In this document: piece after piece, positions 1-12,489 of the stretch
Layout: each line of letters starts with the position of its first letter
Numbering within the stretch: the stretch's first letter is position 1
Assembly: GCA_011799875.1 (NCBI GenBank)
Contig: CM022298.1
Coordinates: forward strand, 291,867,891-291,931,890
Length of the DNA stretch: 64,000 nt
Reading direction: 5' to 3'
DNA from: Thinopyrum elongatum
Lineage: Eukaryota; Streptophyta; Magnoliopsida; Poales; Poaceae
Position numbers and translations under genes: made by a program
The notes under the pieces: generated by a model
Database searches by the model: none
What the model was told of the DNA's origin: nothing
The model's input: the letters and a program-made list of their open reading frames with translations, nothing else

Positions 1-686
1 TCATCATCACTACTGTCGGGGTCGGAGTCGGTGTCGTCGATGAGGATGTAGTCTTCAGAACGAATGTCGTCGGGATGGTCGTCATCTCCTTCTGGCGCGG
101 GGTCTCCCATGAATACTCCTAGCTTCCTTGTCAGGTCATCATTCTTCTCCACTAGTATTGCGATTTCCTCCTCGTATCCATCGCGTGTAGACTTGAGTTC
201 CTCTTCTAGCTCCATGTTCCTAGTCATCACCTTCTTCAGGTCTATCATGCTTGCACACATCTGGTTCTCCTGTCGACGAATGTGCTGGTTTAACTCCTGG
301 ATGAAAGCTGCAATGGACCTGTCCCTCCTGGTGCTGATCATCTCCCATTGCTCATCTCGGCGCCCACATATCTGGTAGATGGTGTCCTTAAGATCCTTGT
401 TATACACTTCGCCGATGCGTCCCATGGCGATGTGGGCTGCCATGCTCTTTCCTAGACTCCAGGTTGGTGCATCAAAGGAAAACTCTATGGGCTCAGTAAC
501 TGGCGTGAATGTCCTTCCTGGAACTTGAACTCGAATCGTCCAACGCTCCTCTTCTGGTACAGTGGTGGTGTAGGTCCCGATGAAGCTTGGTATTCCGATG
601 TTCAGGTACCTAGTGACTTCCTTCAAGTGTCGTCCAAAAGGTGTGTCTTCATCCGGTTGTGCAAACTTGTTCCTTGAGTCTGCCAT
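1..686 (-). CDS. gag-like retrotransposon protein, partial (C-terminus off window)
   Basis: An ATG at 686-684 opens a reading frame with no stop to the window edge, at least 228 codons. The protein begins MADSRNKFAQPDEDTPF. A globular N-terminal half is followed from about residue 110 by a helical, charged coiled-coil segment rich in E, K, R and L. The visible end is an acidic tail rich in D and S. I recall closely similar predicted proteins as a repeated family in Triticeae genomes. It starts about 90 bases after the primer binding site, the usual place for gag. No CCHC knuckle or pol motif is visible in the part present. The uninterrupted frame suggests a younger insertion than its neighbours. 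Confidence 0.75.
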   Translation of the reverse strand, partial: MADSRNKFAQPDEDTPFGRHLKEVTRYLNIGIPSFIGTYTTTVPEEERWTIRVQVPGRTFTPVTEPIEFSFDAPTWSLGKSMAAHIAMGRIGEVYNKDLKDTIYQICGRRDEQWEMISTRRDRSIAAFIQELNQHIRRQENQMCASMIDLKKVMTRNMELEEELKSTRDGYEEEIAILVEKNDDLTRKLGVFMGDPAPEGDDDHPDDIRSEDYILIDDTDSDPDSSDD

Positions 687-777
687 CCTAGAGAGTAGAA
701 GATGGAGAGAGTTAGAAATGAGTAGAGAAGAGTGACCTATGGCTTTTCTTAGTGGTCGTGTCCTACAGTCAGCGTGT

Positions 778-789
778 GCTCTGATATCA
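778..789 (-). other. primer binding site, initiator-Met tRNA type
   Basis: The minus strand reads TGATATCAGAGC, one base from the usual plant PBS TGGTATCAGAGC. It lies four bases inside the end of the LTR at 794. This fixes the element's orientation and the inner LTR edge. Confidence 0.75.
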
Positions 790-793
790 TCTT

Positions 794-3651
794 TGTAGCG
801 ACCCGACCCGGATGGATCGAATCTCTGTGTTCAAGTGTCATCCCTGGATCGGTAATGCTGACACACACAGTACTCGAAGGATTTATAACAGAGTGCAATC
901 ACACACTTATTACATCGAATGTCTCCAAAGAGAACTTATTACAATAAATATGGCTTAAGGCCATCTAAATAAGATAACAGCAGAAGGCTTGGAAGACAAA
1001 GTGAGTCCATCAACTCCAACGGCATAGCTGAGTGCACGACAATGACCTAGCGCACCTTACTCTTCGTCTGAAAAGTCTGCAACATGATATGTTGCAGCCC
1101 GAAATGGGTCAACACATGGAATATGCTGGCAATATACACAGTAGAGCAAAGAACAGATGAAAGCTATCACTACATGCATATATGGCTGGTGGAAAAGCTC
1201 TAGGGTTATATTGTTTGGCGAAAAGCCAATTTTCCCCTACATCAAAGGAATATGTTTTATTTTAACTATCATGGTAGTTGAAACATTGAGAAGGTAAATC
1301 CCCATCTCAATCCCAATTAAAAGTAATCATTAAACCCAACAAATTAATTTAGAGTGATGAGATCAAATCAATAATTCAAGTACCAGATACTCAAGATGTC
1401 CATAACCGGGGACACGGCTAACCATGATTAGTTTATACACTCTGCCGAGGTTGCGCACTTTTCCCCACAAGACTCGACCGCATCCATGATCGGAAGATCG
1501 AGACATAGTCTTTCTGAAGCATTAACTCTCTACTCCGGGTAGACCGGTACACCTACTTTCCCCTACATCTGCTAGTCTACCTCTTCGAGAGCTCACACAA
1601 CTTACTCAACTATGCCAGAGCCCATAATGGCTTGTGGCTGCACACGGAAGTTTCCAGACATGAAATATCATATGATCCCTTTGAGCCTGGGTGGCAGACC
1701 TAGGGTAATCACACGGGTACTCCGGGATTCCCATGGGCAAGCACTGGTTACTCCAGGTGCCCCAAGCAATCCACCCAGATGTGTATTAAAGTGGCCACCT
1801 TAATGTTGTCCAAAATTATCATCTCTCACAACTTCCATGTACATCACGATCCAATCCCTGTCTACGAGCATGGCTAAGCAATTCATGAGCATAACGTATA
1901 TATATATCTCCCAGGGTTTGATAATAAAGGGCAATAGGTTCTACCTCATCATCTACTTCCCAATACCCACAAGTTAATCACATCCTAATCATGCAGTGTT
2001 TGAGGATTGTAACTAATGCATAAAAACTGGGTAATAAAGGGGTATGATCAAAGTGTAACTTGCCTTGCTGACGATCCGCAAAACCTAGAGACTCGTAGTA
2101 GCACGCTTCGCACTCCGGGAATTCTATCGCAAACAAACAATAGCATACATAAGCAATCAAGTGAAGATGCACGGGTAAATCCCAAATAAGAAGATCTAAC
2201 CAGAAAGTTCAACTGAAAAACTCCGGTTGCAAAAAGAATCAAAACAAACGGAGCAACGAAACTCAAACTGCGAAAGAAACAGGATCCGATTTACTAATCT
2301 GGACTAAAGTCAAATTTTACAGTACCAAAATCTTGTTCAAGTTGGTTAAACAGAAAGAGGGTTTCGAGACGAAGATCTAGGCGCTTGTTTCACCTGATTT
2401 GGATAAACGAGCGAAAAGATAAACTAAAACGAAAATTGGGTCAGAAATCGCGAACGAAAATAATCGCGAAAAAAATCCTGGAAAAAGAAAAACTGACGAA
2501 CAGGCTAACGAACGAACGTTCGCTGTCTGTGACTAACGGGTGAACGGCGTTTGTTAAAACGACCGTACGGACGAACGTCCGCTAAATAACTAAACCGAGA
2601 AAACCGAACGAACCGATAAAATAAAAAAAATGCATCTAGGGTTTAAAAAAACCGATCGGTTTTTACCTAAACCGAAAAAAAAACCGGGCGTCGGATTGGA
2701 TTGGAACGGCGGCGGCTCCGGCGGCGAGGCGGCGGCTCCGGCGAGGCGACGGGGTGGGGCGCGCGCGGTGCGGCGGCGCGGCGCGGCGGAGTGCGGCGGC
2801 GGCGCTGCAGCGGCGGCGGCGGGCGGCGGCGGCTGCTGCTGCTTGCTGCGGCGGCGGCGGTGGTGGGGTGGAGGGGTCAGGGGCGGCGGCTATTTAAGAG
2901 GTGCCGGGGGGGCTGGCTTGGGGAGGGGGCGACGGCCTCGGGAGGCGTGTCCACCTCGGACACGGCCTGCGGCGGCGGGGCGGACTCCCGTGCGGGGGAA
3001 GGCGGCGGCGGCCTGCTGGGCCGGCTGGGCTTTGGCCCAGTTCGGTCCGCGAAGTTTTTTTTTTAATAAATCCTGACGCAGAAAAACAAAGAAAAGAAAT
3101 ACTAAACGGACTCCAAAAATCCTAAAATAAATTTTCCCCGTCCTCTAAAAATATAGCGGACAAAGTGAACATTTATTTGGGCCTCTAATGAAATTTTGAA
3201 AAACGCATATTTTTCCTAAATTCAAATAAAATTGCAATAAAAATCCAAATAAAATATTTATTTGATTTTAATATTTTTCCTCCAATATTCCTTTATTTTG
3301 GAGAAGTCATATTATCTCCTCTCATATATTTTTAATATGAAATATTTTCAAAGAGAAGAATAATTAAACCAAATTGATCCTTGTTTCAATATTTGAGAAA
3401 ATTCAAATATGAAAACGGTGAACGATTCTGGCCTTTGTATGAGAAATCTGCACACTGAGGAACCTTGTCGAGATCAGCCGCGCTCTTACTTTGTTTCGAG
3501 TCCGCTTGACAAATTAAGTAGTTGCGCGCTGTGGCCGTCAAGGGTGACCTTGCCGGCAGCGGCACTTCCGGCAGGCTGCTAAGGACCCGTTCCTCAAGCG
3601 CTCGTGACAAGAGTGTGCGCACCGACAAGTTTTTGGCAAGCTAGGGTACAT
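794..3651 (-). repeat. 5' LTR of the minus-strand retrotransposon
   Basis: The LTR spans about 2.86 kb and has strongly uneven composition. A CGG/GCG-rich block lies at 2703-2870 and 2970-3030, and an AT-rich block at 3120-3420. On the minus strand a TTAAATA box (about 2891-2897) sits next to the GC-rich block and could be the core promoter, giving U3 at 2900-3650 and R/U5 at 794-2860. The outer edge (3634-3651) is a best guess. Confidence 0.6.
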
Positions 3652-3806
3652 AAATCATGCAAATACAGAATAAAACAGGGAAGATAGCACACATCTATCC
3701 ACCAGAGCAAGATATATTACAACAAAATCCAAATGCAGCTCTGGCCTAAGATAGATCTGTCTTATACATGAAGTACAGTCGCAGCTAGATGATACGAGTA
3801 GAAGAG

Positions 3807-4322
3807 CTAGTTCCTGCGCTGGCCCTCTGTCCTAGGGATCTGGGTAACCTTGTTGGCAAATGGCATGATGAGCTCTTCGGCAGCCTTGGTGTCCGCTCCC
3901 TGTGGGAGGCTCTTGAAGGCCTTGGAGATGTCGAGGCTAGGGTTCAGATACACAAGTTTGACAAGTACCTTGAAGAGGACATCCCGGCAAAGCCTGTGGG
4001 ATTCACTGGCGAGATGCGCAGCTCGAGTCTCCTGTTGCTTTTCCAACACCTTGACAAGACTTTCGAAGAATAGACTGAGCCTGGCGGTGGCAGTGTCCCA
4101 TTCATTGGTGGAGAAGCAAAATTCTGGCAAGCCCATGGTGGATAATTGTGCGGTGATGTTGTTCGCAGTCCCCACAAGGCGGTCACTCCAAAGTTTGTAG
4201 CCATCTTTGAGTTCATTGAAGGAGTCTGCGGCGCTCTAGAGCAACGCCTTCTCCCTCTGGAGGTCCTTCGTCAAGGTCTCCTCCCGCTCCTTGGCACCCG
4301 CAAAAGACTTCTCCAAGTTGGT
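3807..4322 (-). pseudogene. Transposase_28-like coiled-coil protein, C-terminal part (split gene, segment 2)
   Basis: This is the last coding part of a minus-strand gene whose earlier part lies at 47273-49170. The frame runs from the Athila insertion point (4322) to a TAG at 3807-3809, ending EGQRRN. One in-frame TAG at 4236-4238 follows EKALL and is explained by CAG to TAG. Visible elements are the end of a coiled coil and a domain containing LSLFFESLVKVLEKQQ and LCRDVLFKVLVKLVYLNPSLD. I recall the latter as the C-terminal region of Triticeae proteins annotated as putative gypsy-type transposon (Transposase_28). Removing the insertion plus one copy of TTGGT makes the frame continuous with segment 1. 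The 3652-3806 stretch is probably its 3' UTR; I see no other feature there. Confidence 0.7.
4318..4322. repeat. target site duplication TTGGT, left copy
   Basis: TTGGT directly abuts the first Athila LTR and recurs exactly at 47273-47277 directly after the second LTR. The five-base length is as expected for LTR retrotransposon integration. Confidence 0.95.
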
Positions 4323-5727
4323 GGATAAGTCTCCGTCGTATCTACTTTTCCTAATGCTTTTGCTCTTGTTTTGGACTCTAATTTGCATGATTTGAATGAA
4401 ACTAACCCGGACTGCCGCTGTTTTCAGCAGAACTACCATGGTGTTGTTTTTCTGCAAAAATAAAAGTTCTCCGAATCAAACGAAACTTTTTGGAGAATTA
4501 TTTTGGAATAAAAGGAAAATACTAGAACCAAGACCCACTGGAGGGGGGTCCCCAGCTGCCCACTAGGCACCAGGGCACGCAACCCCCCTCTAGAGCGCCC
4601 TGGTGGGTAGTGGGGCCCATGAAGCTCTGCTGACCCTAATCTCGATCCTATAAATTCCTATTTTTTGAGAGAAAAATAGGCAGGAAGTTTCATCGTGTTT
4701 TATGATACGGAGCCGTCGCCACCTCCTGTTCTTCATCGGGAGGCCAGATTTAGAACCCGTTTGGGGCTCCAGAGAGGGGGATCTTCCGTCTTCGTCATCA
4801 TCAACCATCCTCCATCACCAATTTCATGATGCTCACCGTCGGGAGTGAGTAATTCCTTCGTAGGCTTGCTGGACGGTTATGGGTTGGATGAGATTCATGT
4901 AATCGAGTTAGTTTTGTTAGTGCTTGATCCCTAGTATCCACTATGTTCTGAGATTGATGTTGCTATGACTTTGCTATGCTTAATGCTTGTCACTAGGGCC
5001 CGAGTGCCATGATTACAAATCTGAACCGTTTATGTTTTCACCAATATATTTGTGTTCTTGATCCTACCATGCAAGTTTTATGCACCTATTATGTGTTATG
5101 ATCCGCATACCCCAAGGTGACAATAATTGGGATTCTATCCGGTGATTACCGTAATTTGAGGAGTTCATGTATTCACTATGTGTTAATGCTTTGTTCCGGT
5201 TCTTTATTAAAAGGAGGCCTTAATATCCCTTAGTTTCCTTATGGACCCCGCTACCATGGGAGGGTAGGACAAAAGATTTCATGCAAGTTCTTTTCCATAA
5301 GCATGTATGACTATTTACGGAATACATGACTACATTATATTGATGAACTGGAGCTAGTTCTGTATCGCCCTAGGTTATGACTATTATAGGATGAATATTA
5401 TCCAACGTTATCACCGATCCAATGCCTATGAGTTTTTCACATATTGTTTTGGCTAAGTTACTACTGTTGTTACTACTGTTACAACTGCTACAAATTTACT
5501 GCTACTACTGTTACTGTTGCTATCACTGCTACTGCTATCAAACTATCATACTAATGTGCTACTGATCACTCTACTGCAGATATTTAGTCTCCAGGTGTGG
5601 TTGAATTGACAACTCAACTGCTAACACTTACAAATATTCTTTGGCTCCCTTGTGTTGAATCAATAAATTTGGGTTGAATACTCTACCCTCGAAAACTTTT
5701 GCGATCCCCTATACTTGTGGGTTATCA
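4323..5727 (+). repeat. Athila-like 5' LTR
   Basis: Starts GGATAAGTCTCC where the partner LTR has TGATACGTCTCC, so the terminal T has changed to G, and ends GGGTTATCA. It shares a TATA box (CCTATAAATTCC), a CTACTG/GTTACTG low-complexity tract around 5460-5550 and the 3' end with the LTR at 45865-47272. Scattered substitutions and small indels separate the two copies. Confidence 0.93.
4649..4655 (+). promoter_or_regulatory. LTR TATA box
   Basis: TATAAAT, conserved at 46187-46193 in the 3' LTR. It lies about 325 bases into the LTR and is a plausible core promoter for the element transcript. Confidence 0.55.
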
Positions 5728-5809
5728 AGACCTTTTTCTGGGGAGCATAGCAATATTTGTTGGGTCACTTGGGATTTATATCTGTTGATCACTATGAAGA
5801 ATCTTAAGG

Positions 5810-7366
5810 ATGATAGAACCAAGATCGTTCCCTCTGGGAGATAAGGAACTGGTATCTAGCTCTGCACTTGATTCACCTTCTGTTTTGAGTAAGCTTGCAA
5901 CAACACCACCTGCTATTAATTCTGATATGTCGCAAGTAATTGATGATGCTACTTCTGCTATGAATGATGCTAGTACTTTGCTTGATAAGACTGTGCCACT
6001 GGGTGAATTTCTTGATGAACAACTTGCTAGAGCTAAAGAAATTGAGAATGCTGAATCCAATGAAATTACTGAAACTGATGAAATTATTGAAACTGAGAAT
6101 TTTGATTCACCTATTGGAACTAGTGCCCCTAGATATGAATTGCCTAAGATACCTGATGGTTATATAATGGATGGAGAAGTAGCTAGAGACTTTCTTGCTT
6201 GTAATCATAGAGATGATCTTAAGAAATTACTATGCAAGTTCAAAGAAAAATCTTTGAATGCTAGAATGAAATATCGTCTTAAGTTTGCTACTTCGCCTAT
6301 CTTTATTACTGATAAGGATTCTGAATTCTTTGTCGACCCAGAGTTAATTACTTTGGTCGAATCTGATCCTTTCCATGGCTATGAAACTGTTGTGTCACAT
6401 CTTACTAAGTTAAATGATATAGCCACCCTATTTGCTCATGAGGAAAAAATTCGCTATTACTATATTCTCAAGTTATTTCCTTTATCGTTAAAGGGTGATG
6501 CTAAGATATGGTATAATACTCTTGCTCCTGGTTGTGTGCGTAGTCCCCAGGTTATGATCTATTACTTCTCTGAAAAATATTTTCCTCCTCATAAGAAACA
6601 AGCTACCTTACAGGAAATATTTAACTTTGTGGAAATTGAAGAAGAGAGTCTCCCACAAGTTTGGGGGGAGGCTTATCCAATTACTTAATGCTTTCACTGA
6701 TCATCGTCTTAAGAAAATGAAATACTTGGTATCTTCTATGATGGACTAACCGATGCTTCTAGGGACTACCTAAATAGTTGTGCTGGTTGTGTTTTCAGGG
6801 AAAAACTGTTGAAAAAGCTAAGGAATTATTGAATAATATATTGAAGAATGATAATGATTGGACACTTCCTGAACCACCGCCTAAACCCACTCCAAAGAAG
6901 AGGGGTATCTTATTTCTCAGTCCTGAAGATATGCAAGAAGCAAAGAAGTGTATGAAGGAAAAGGGTATTGAAGCTGAAGATGTTAAGAATTTACCACCAA
7001 TTGAAGAAATACATGGTCTTGACACACGACCACAAGTGGTAGAGGTAAATTCACTTATAAAGTTTGATAAAGGTGATATCCCTTATAATAAATCTCATAG
7101 CCAATGCTTGTATGAATTTGACAACTACATTATGACGCAAGATCATTTCAATGCAAATGTTATGAAACAGTTGAAACAAGATGCTCACATGATTAATCGC
7201 TTGAGTGACTTGTTGCTTAGAATTGTTAATGATGTCCAAGGTGTAAGTAAACATGCTTCTATGGTTCAAACTCAGTTAGAACAAGTTGCTAAATCTCAAA
7301 GTGAATTGCTCAATGAAATGAATAATAATATGAATGATCATGATGTTAGAGTAATGACTAGAGGAG
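5810..7366 (+). pseudogene. gag: Athila-like gag polyprotein, N-terminal part
   Basis: The frame opens at ATG 5810 (MIEPRSFPLGDKEL). It contains the Athila gag core around residues 180-280 (DPFHGYETVVSHLTKL, LFPLSLKGDAKIWYNTL), which builds the particle shell. Three single-base indels break it: an extra G in the G-run near 6665, a missing A near 6713 and a missing base near 6800. The frame then continues to 7366, where a Copia element interrupts it after codons for MTRG. The continuation is at 26841. The long charged C-terminal part has no zinc knuckle that I can see. The element is not competent to make this protein. Confidence 0.85.
7362..7366. repeat. target site duplication AGGAG, left copy
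   Basis: Exact match to 26836-26840 on the far side of the Copia element. Removing the element and one copy restores the gag frame through Gly-Gly-Thr-Met-Thr. Confidence 0.95.
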
Positions 7367-9266
7367 TGTAGGACATTTTCCCTAGAGGCAACAATAATGT
7401 TATTATTTATCTCCATGTTTATAATTAAGTTTATATTCTGTGCTATAACCGCTATGGTTCTCGAGTCTACAATAACCACGAGGCTCGGAGGAAAACTCAT
7501 ATGCACGTGTGGAATAATAAACGGTAAAATGTATTCCTAGTCAAGCCTCTAAGACTAGCTCAAGTGTTCTGTGATGATTACGTTTTCCTAATCACGGGCA
7601 TGTCTATGGCAGCAACTTTGAGGACACAATGTTAGAAGAACACTTGTGTTGAATCGACCTGATTGATGTTATGCTATGGGATATGTTCATCACAACTTAA
7701 TGGTAAATAACACAGAAAAAATTAACATTTGCAAAATTCCTTAGACCATGAGAGTATCGAGTTCCTTCATGCTTGCTTCATGAACTTTGGGGTTTGTTAA
7801 ATGTCATCCATAAAAGGGTGGCTATTACGGCGGCTTACGGGTTCATGGAAAAGTATGACAAGGAACTTGATAGCTCAAGATTGGGATTTGCTCCTCCGAC
7901 GATGGAGAGATATTCTTTTGGCCCTCTGGGTGTTACGGTATCAATCATCATCTGGCCAGACACAGTGTGATTTGATCACAAGGACGCCGGAATGCGGAAA
8001 CGAGAAAAGAGAACAAAACCAATAACGAGGAAACTGGCATAGTGGAAAAAGTTGTTGATCCACGGGGATGCCGATAAATCTCACCTCGGGTGTTTGTAAC
8101 ATATCGCGAAGTAACAGGAATAGCACACAGCAACTACAGGTTCACTCGAATATTCATTCGTGTGTGTATAGGGATCAATATGGATGTCCATGGTTCCGCT
8201 ATTGATCATTGATCGGAAAGAGTTCCAGTCATGTCTATACTTCACCGAACCTATAGGGTCACACACTTAAGGGTCATCTATCTGCTAAGTAATAGACAGG
8301 GAGTCCGGGAGATTTTTTCCGGAAAAGTTTTGGAGACGACACAAAAGTTTCAAAGAGTAAAACCGGAAACGTTTCAGAGACAAAATACATATCGGAAATG
8401 TTTCGGAGTGAGTCAAGATTTTTTAGTCAGTGCCGGAAATGTTCTGGACCATACGGAATTTTTCTGGATTTTTCAGACACTGAAAATATTTCATCAAAAG
8501 TTGTTATGAATAGTATAGTGAATAGTGTAACACTATTAGGTTACAACCCCCCTTTTGTGGCCTTTTGGAAAGCCACCTTTTGGGGCTTTGTCCCTAAAGT
8601 TGTGGAGCATAATTTGGGGAGGTGGGGTCCCTTTTGTGGCAGCCCAAAACGTCCTTGGTATGGGGTCCCACCCAAGGTGCTTCCTCCCACTTTTGGTGGC
8701 ATTTGGGTGGAAAATATCCAAGGGCTTTTTGGTATTTTCAAGTACCCTCTACCCCTTGCTTCCCACTATAAATAGAGGTCGAGAGAGATCTCCATTTCAT
8801 TCAATTCTCTCTCAAACACATGCCATGCAATGATCTGGCTTTCTATCTCCCTCTCCGCGAAATATTTTCGTACGCCGAAAGGCTATCTAGTCTTTGGTAG
8901 GGCCTAGTTCTGGACGGCAAAGCCCTGTTGGATAGTTGGCACCGTATGTGTGCAACCCAATAAAGAGGTTGTATTTTCAATCTTAGTTCGAGCGATAGCC
9001 TGAGGTTATGTCCGAGGTTCTGTCTGAGGGTCTCCCAGAGGGTTGTTCGAGGGACCGCCTGAGGAGCTGTCCAGGGGAGTACATCCTCACGGTTGGGAGG
9101 TGGTAAAATCCTAGCTGCGGGGATATGCACCAACGATCTCCACTGACTCTCATTCCGCTGCACTACGAGTCGGTAACGATCAGATCAAACCTTGTATGCA
9201 TCTTCATAGTGGTCCTGGGCTGGTGCTTAGGTCGGAAATGTTTTGTTTTTTGTCGCGTTACCCTAG
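7367..9266 (+). repeat. Copia 5' LTR
   Basis: 1900 bp. It begins TGTAGGACA and ends at CCCTAG, where the partner LTR ends CCCTACA, just before the PBS. It contains a TATA box (CACTATAAATAGAGG) and the cap-proximal GAGAGATCTCCATTTCA region shared with 26385-26420. Confidence 0.93.
8767..8774 (+). promoter_or_regulatory. Copia LTR TATA box
   Basis: TATAAATA, conserved at 26385-26392 in the other LTR. Its match to the plant consensus makes it the probable core promoter of the element. Confidence 0.65.
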
Positions 9267-9279
9267 TGGTATCACAGCC
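9267..9279 (+). other. Copia primer binding site (tRNA-iMet)
   Basis: TGGTATCACAGCC lies directly after the 5' LTR. It differs by one base from TGGTATCAGAGCC, the usual initiator-Met complement. Confidence 0.85.
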
Positions 9280-12200
9280 AGGTTATGCGTAGATGCAGGT
9301 TACGATCTAGAATGCATGATATGTATGGGTGTTGCACAATATAATTCTGTAGTAGATGAGTTCTATTGCTGAAAATTATTTGTGTGGGTAGTAGATGAAA
9401 TCTATTACCCGATGTTCTTGTTGCTTCCCTTGAATTTGCGTAGTTCTGATCTTGACGGCATGGTGGAGTTTTGCTACAAAGTCCGCGATCCTTCCATGTT
9501 GCTGCTGAGTATGCTGGTTGATAGATCAATGAAGTGCTTTAGTTCTTTGGGTTCCACAATAGTTAAGAAAGAAGAATGTTTCATAGACTAAAGGGCAATG
9601 CAGATATGATATGTACGGGGATCATGCGTATGACGAATTTCAGTATGGAGCTCGAGATTTTTTATCTACGCCCCCCCAAAGTTAATCTAGCAACTTGAAT
9701 AATCATACTTGATGATGGACGTTGGTAGCTGCGGTTTGTTTCAAAATCTTAGAAGCCATGTAAAATAAAATTTTGCATGAACCGATTAGAGGCGTCTGAT
9801 TTGGTTTTGCGGGATGCATGTGCATGGGATGTGGTATAGTCTTCATCATATTTAATTTGATTATGTATGAGATGACTATATAATGTAAATTAATTAACAA
9901 GACCTGCGTGTCATGATTCAGCATGATGGCTGGAGCCATATGATTGTCACTTTAATGACCTACGAGTCAACCTTATGTAATGCACTAATTTTATTATCTA
10001 TAGAGATAGCAATATTATCTGGTGCATCGACAAGGTGGTGGCAATCTTCGCGAAGGTGGAGACCAACACAAATGCCGAAGACGAAGAAATAAAAGACTTC
10101 TCCGTCATAAAGGGCTATACCATATCATGCTATTATGAATTGCGTGAGATGTTTATCCCTTATGATACACCCTTTTGATTGCACGGTAGTCGCCTTTTAT
10201 TAGGGTGATCTCTCACTTAAAATATCAAGTAGTTTGTGTTCTCCCAAGTGTAGCACCTTCACGGCACCTATCTCTTCAGGGCATCACATGATCTCCATGG
10301 GTGCGAATGATTAGAGAAGTGTGAGGTGGGTGAGTTGAGACCTCGCAGCAAGATCACTTGGTTAACTTGACATCCAGGCAGGACAGTCTTGAGCTCGGAA
10401 CACACACATCGAAAGATGAATAAGAATCACATAGAGATGTGATCGGCAAGTTTGCCCACCAATTGAAGTTCATGCCATTGAGTTCATCTCAAACTGTGAC
10501 GTTGAATTGAAATATGGGTCTTGAATCACTCGCAATCAATTATGAGCGATGTTGATTTGACTGGGAGCACACTTTAGAATTAATTCTTTTAATTCTTAGT
10601 GCAATTAATTATGAACACTGTCTAAGTGTTATATGCATATTAGTTGTAGAAGAATGGCTCGTGTTTCCACCTTCCTAATGAAAATTGAATAGTTGTTAAG
10701 TATCTGGTAAAAACTTTACAGTTGGTAACGTAATCTGAGGATTGTCCTCAAGAGTGCTGAGAAGGAATTTGTCCTACCGCATGCTTTCGGTATTCTCCAG
10801 CTAATGCTATGGATGATGAGACTCTCGTCCTTCGATCCAAAAGCTAGAATTTTGTTACGGTCAAGTGCAATATGTTTGCTTCCATGAGACCCGAACTTCA
10901 AAAGTTTGGGATAGCTATGTGATATTCATGGAACTAAAAATTAGTTTCAGATACAAACAAAGGCTAAAAGATATGAGATATCCAAAGCAACATTTATTTG
11001 CAATGTATTAGTAAAGTATTTACTATGCATAAGACTAATAAGAGAGGGATCCAGAAGAACGTCTGCCATGTGATGATGGTGGATAAAACAACAACTTAAA
11101 GAGGAAGGAAATGTCCGAAGGGTGTTAGTGTGACTTACACGCCTAGGAAATCTGGGGCTAACACCACTCTTAAGTTAGGTTCTTCTTCTGAGAGTAGGAG
11201 AAATACTAAAAGTTGAACTGTTAGAAGTATAAAGGCAAAAAGAGAGAAGACTGGAATGTCCATCTTATGTATGAAATTCATACAATTTATTGATGTTTGG
11301 AAGGCTGGTCAAAGAAATAGTTCATGGGAATTGTGATTAAACTGTTAGCTCGTAATTCTTGGGTATTGTGAGTTGATCACAAAGATACCCGCTCGATTGT
11401 GTTCTGTTGCGACTCGGTGCAAGAACTACTACGGCCTAAAAGACTAGCCAGCAATGAGGTTTAAATACATGTTGGGAACTTAGTAGAGGTTACTATACCT
11501 TCCATCGGTGTATTACCTATGTATTTATTTTCATAATTCTTTTTTGGAGTTTCATACACTCTAGACCATTGCGTAAAGTATCTTGCAAGAAGGTTGTTCA
11601 TAAGAGAACTTTCATGTTCGGTGTTATGAATAACATAAGGGCCCTACTTTCATTATGAATGAGATGTATGTTATGAATATTGATAATAATATATTATCTC
11701 TGTGTTTACTTTCATAATTCATTTTAGAGTTTTATACACTCTAGCCCATTGCATAAAGTTTTGTTGCAAGAAGGTTGTTCATGAGAGAACAATTTGTTCT
11801 TCGATGTCATGAATAACATAAGGGCCACACTTCCATTAGTGATGGAATATATGTTATGAATATTGAAAGTAATATGATACATCTGTAACAATGACGCTAA
11901 ATGTCGCAAGACTAAAAGAATACCACATTTGTGTGGCACTGCGTTTGGTCACATTGGAGAAACCCGCATGGAGAAATTCCATTATGATGGATTTTGAAGT
12001 CATTTGATTATGAATCATCTGACACTTGCAACTTTCCTCCAGAAGTGGAGTGACTGAAATACCATTCACAGGCCATAAGGAACGAGTAACGAACTTATTG
12101 GTGATCATACATTTTAATGTATGTAGTCCGATAATTGGTGTTGCGAGTAGTGGATTTATCTCTTCAGAAATGACTCAAGTAGATATATGGATATTTACTT

Positions 12201-12489
12201 GATGAGACGTAAGTCTGGATCATTTGAAATCATTCAAAAGGTTTTCAAATGAAATAGAAATTATTGTAACAAGAAAATTATGTTTCTACAATTAGATTGC
12301 GGAAAGGAATATTTGACTTACAAGTTTAGCAAATGTCTGATGAGTTGTGAAAAGAGTTTCATAACTTACACCTCCCGGAACACCACTGTTAGAGGAATGT
12401 CCATAAATATGTAATCAAACCATTTATGACATGGTAAGATCAAAGATGACATAAATCAATTTGCCATTATCACTTTTAAAGTAATGCTT
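9280..12489 (+). other. Decayed Copia gag/protease region, no usable ORF
   Basis: By position this stretch should hold gag, protease and the start of integrase. I find only fragments, for example a leader-like segment at 10020-10130 (CATCGACAAGGTGG...), and no frame beyond about 85 codons. Nothing else recognisable is present apart from the tandem duplication at 11505-11870. Confidence 0.6.
11505..11870 (+). repeat. ~180-bp tandem duplication inside the Copia relic
   Basis: Two diverged direct copies, about 11505-11686 and 11687-11870, offset by 179-181 bases. Shared landmarks are CATAATTC, CATACACTCTAG against TATACACTCTAG, GCAAGAAGGTTGTTCAT and GTTATGAATATTGA. It looks like an internal segmental duplication of the decayed coding region. 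Confidence 0.8.

Larger units (their letters stand above)
1..3651 (-). mobile_element. LTR retrotransposon, left-truncated by the window edge
   Basis: Read on the minus strand, the order is LTR, a primer binding site and a gag-like ORF running off the left edge. The plus-strand start of the LTR (TGTAGCGACC, 794) is sharp because the PBS sits four bases beyond it. The other edge is uncertain: TG/CA-type ends occur near 3634 and 3651 (TGTACCC read on minus), and no target duplication can be tested because the second LTR is outside the window. The element lies just downstream of the stop codon of the coiled-coil relic at 3807, so it probably inserted in that gene's 3' region. Superfamily is not shown by any visible pol domain. 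Confidence 0.8.

Noticed and set aside
64..378. 104-codon plus-strand frame
   Set aside because: Exact antisense shadow of the gag-like ORF on the minus strand, which has the start codon, PBS spacing and coiled-coil composition.
2630..3125. Gly/Arg-rich plus-strand frames
   Set aside because: They come from the CGG/GCG-rich block of an LTR; overlapping frames are all open because of GC bias.
3386..3628. 80-codon minus-strand frame next to the LTR edge
   Set aside because: It lies within the U3 part of the LTR with no similarity or start context.
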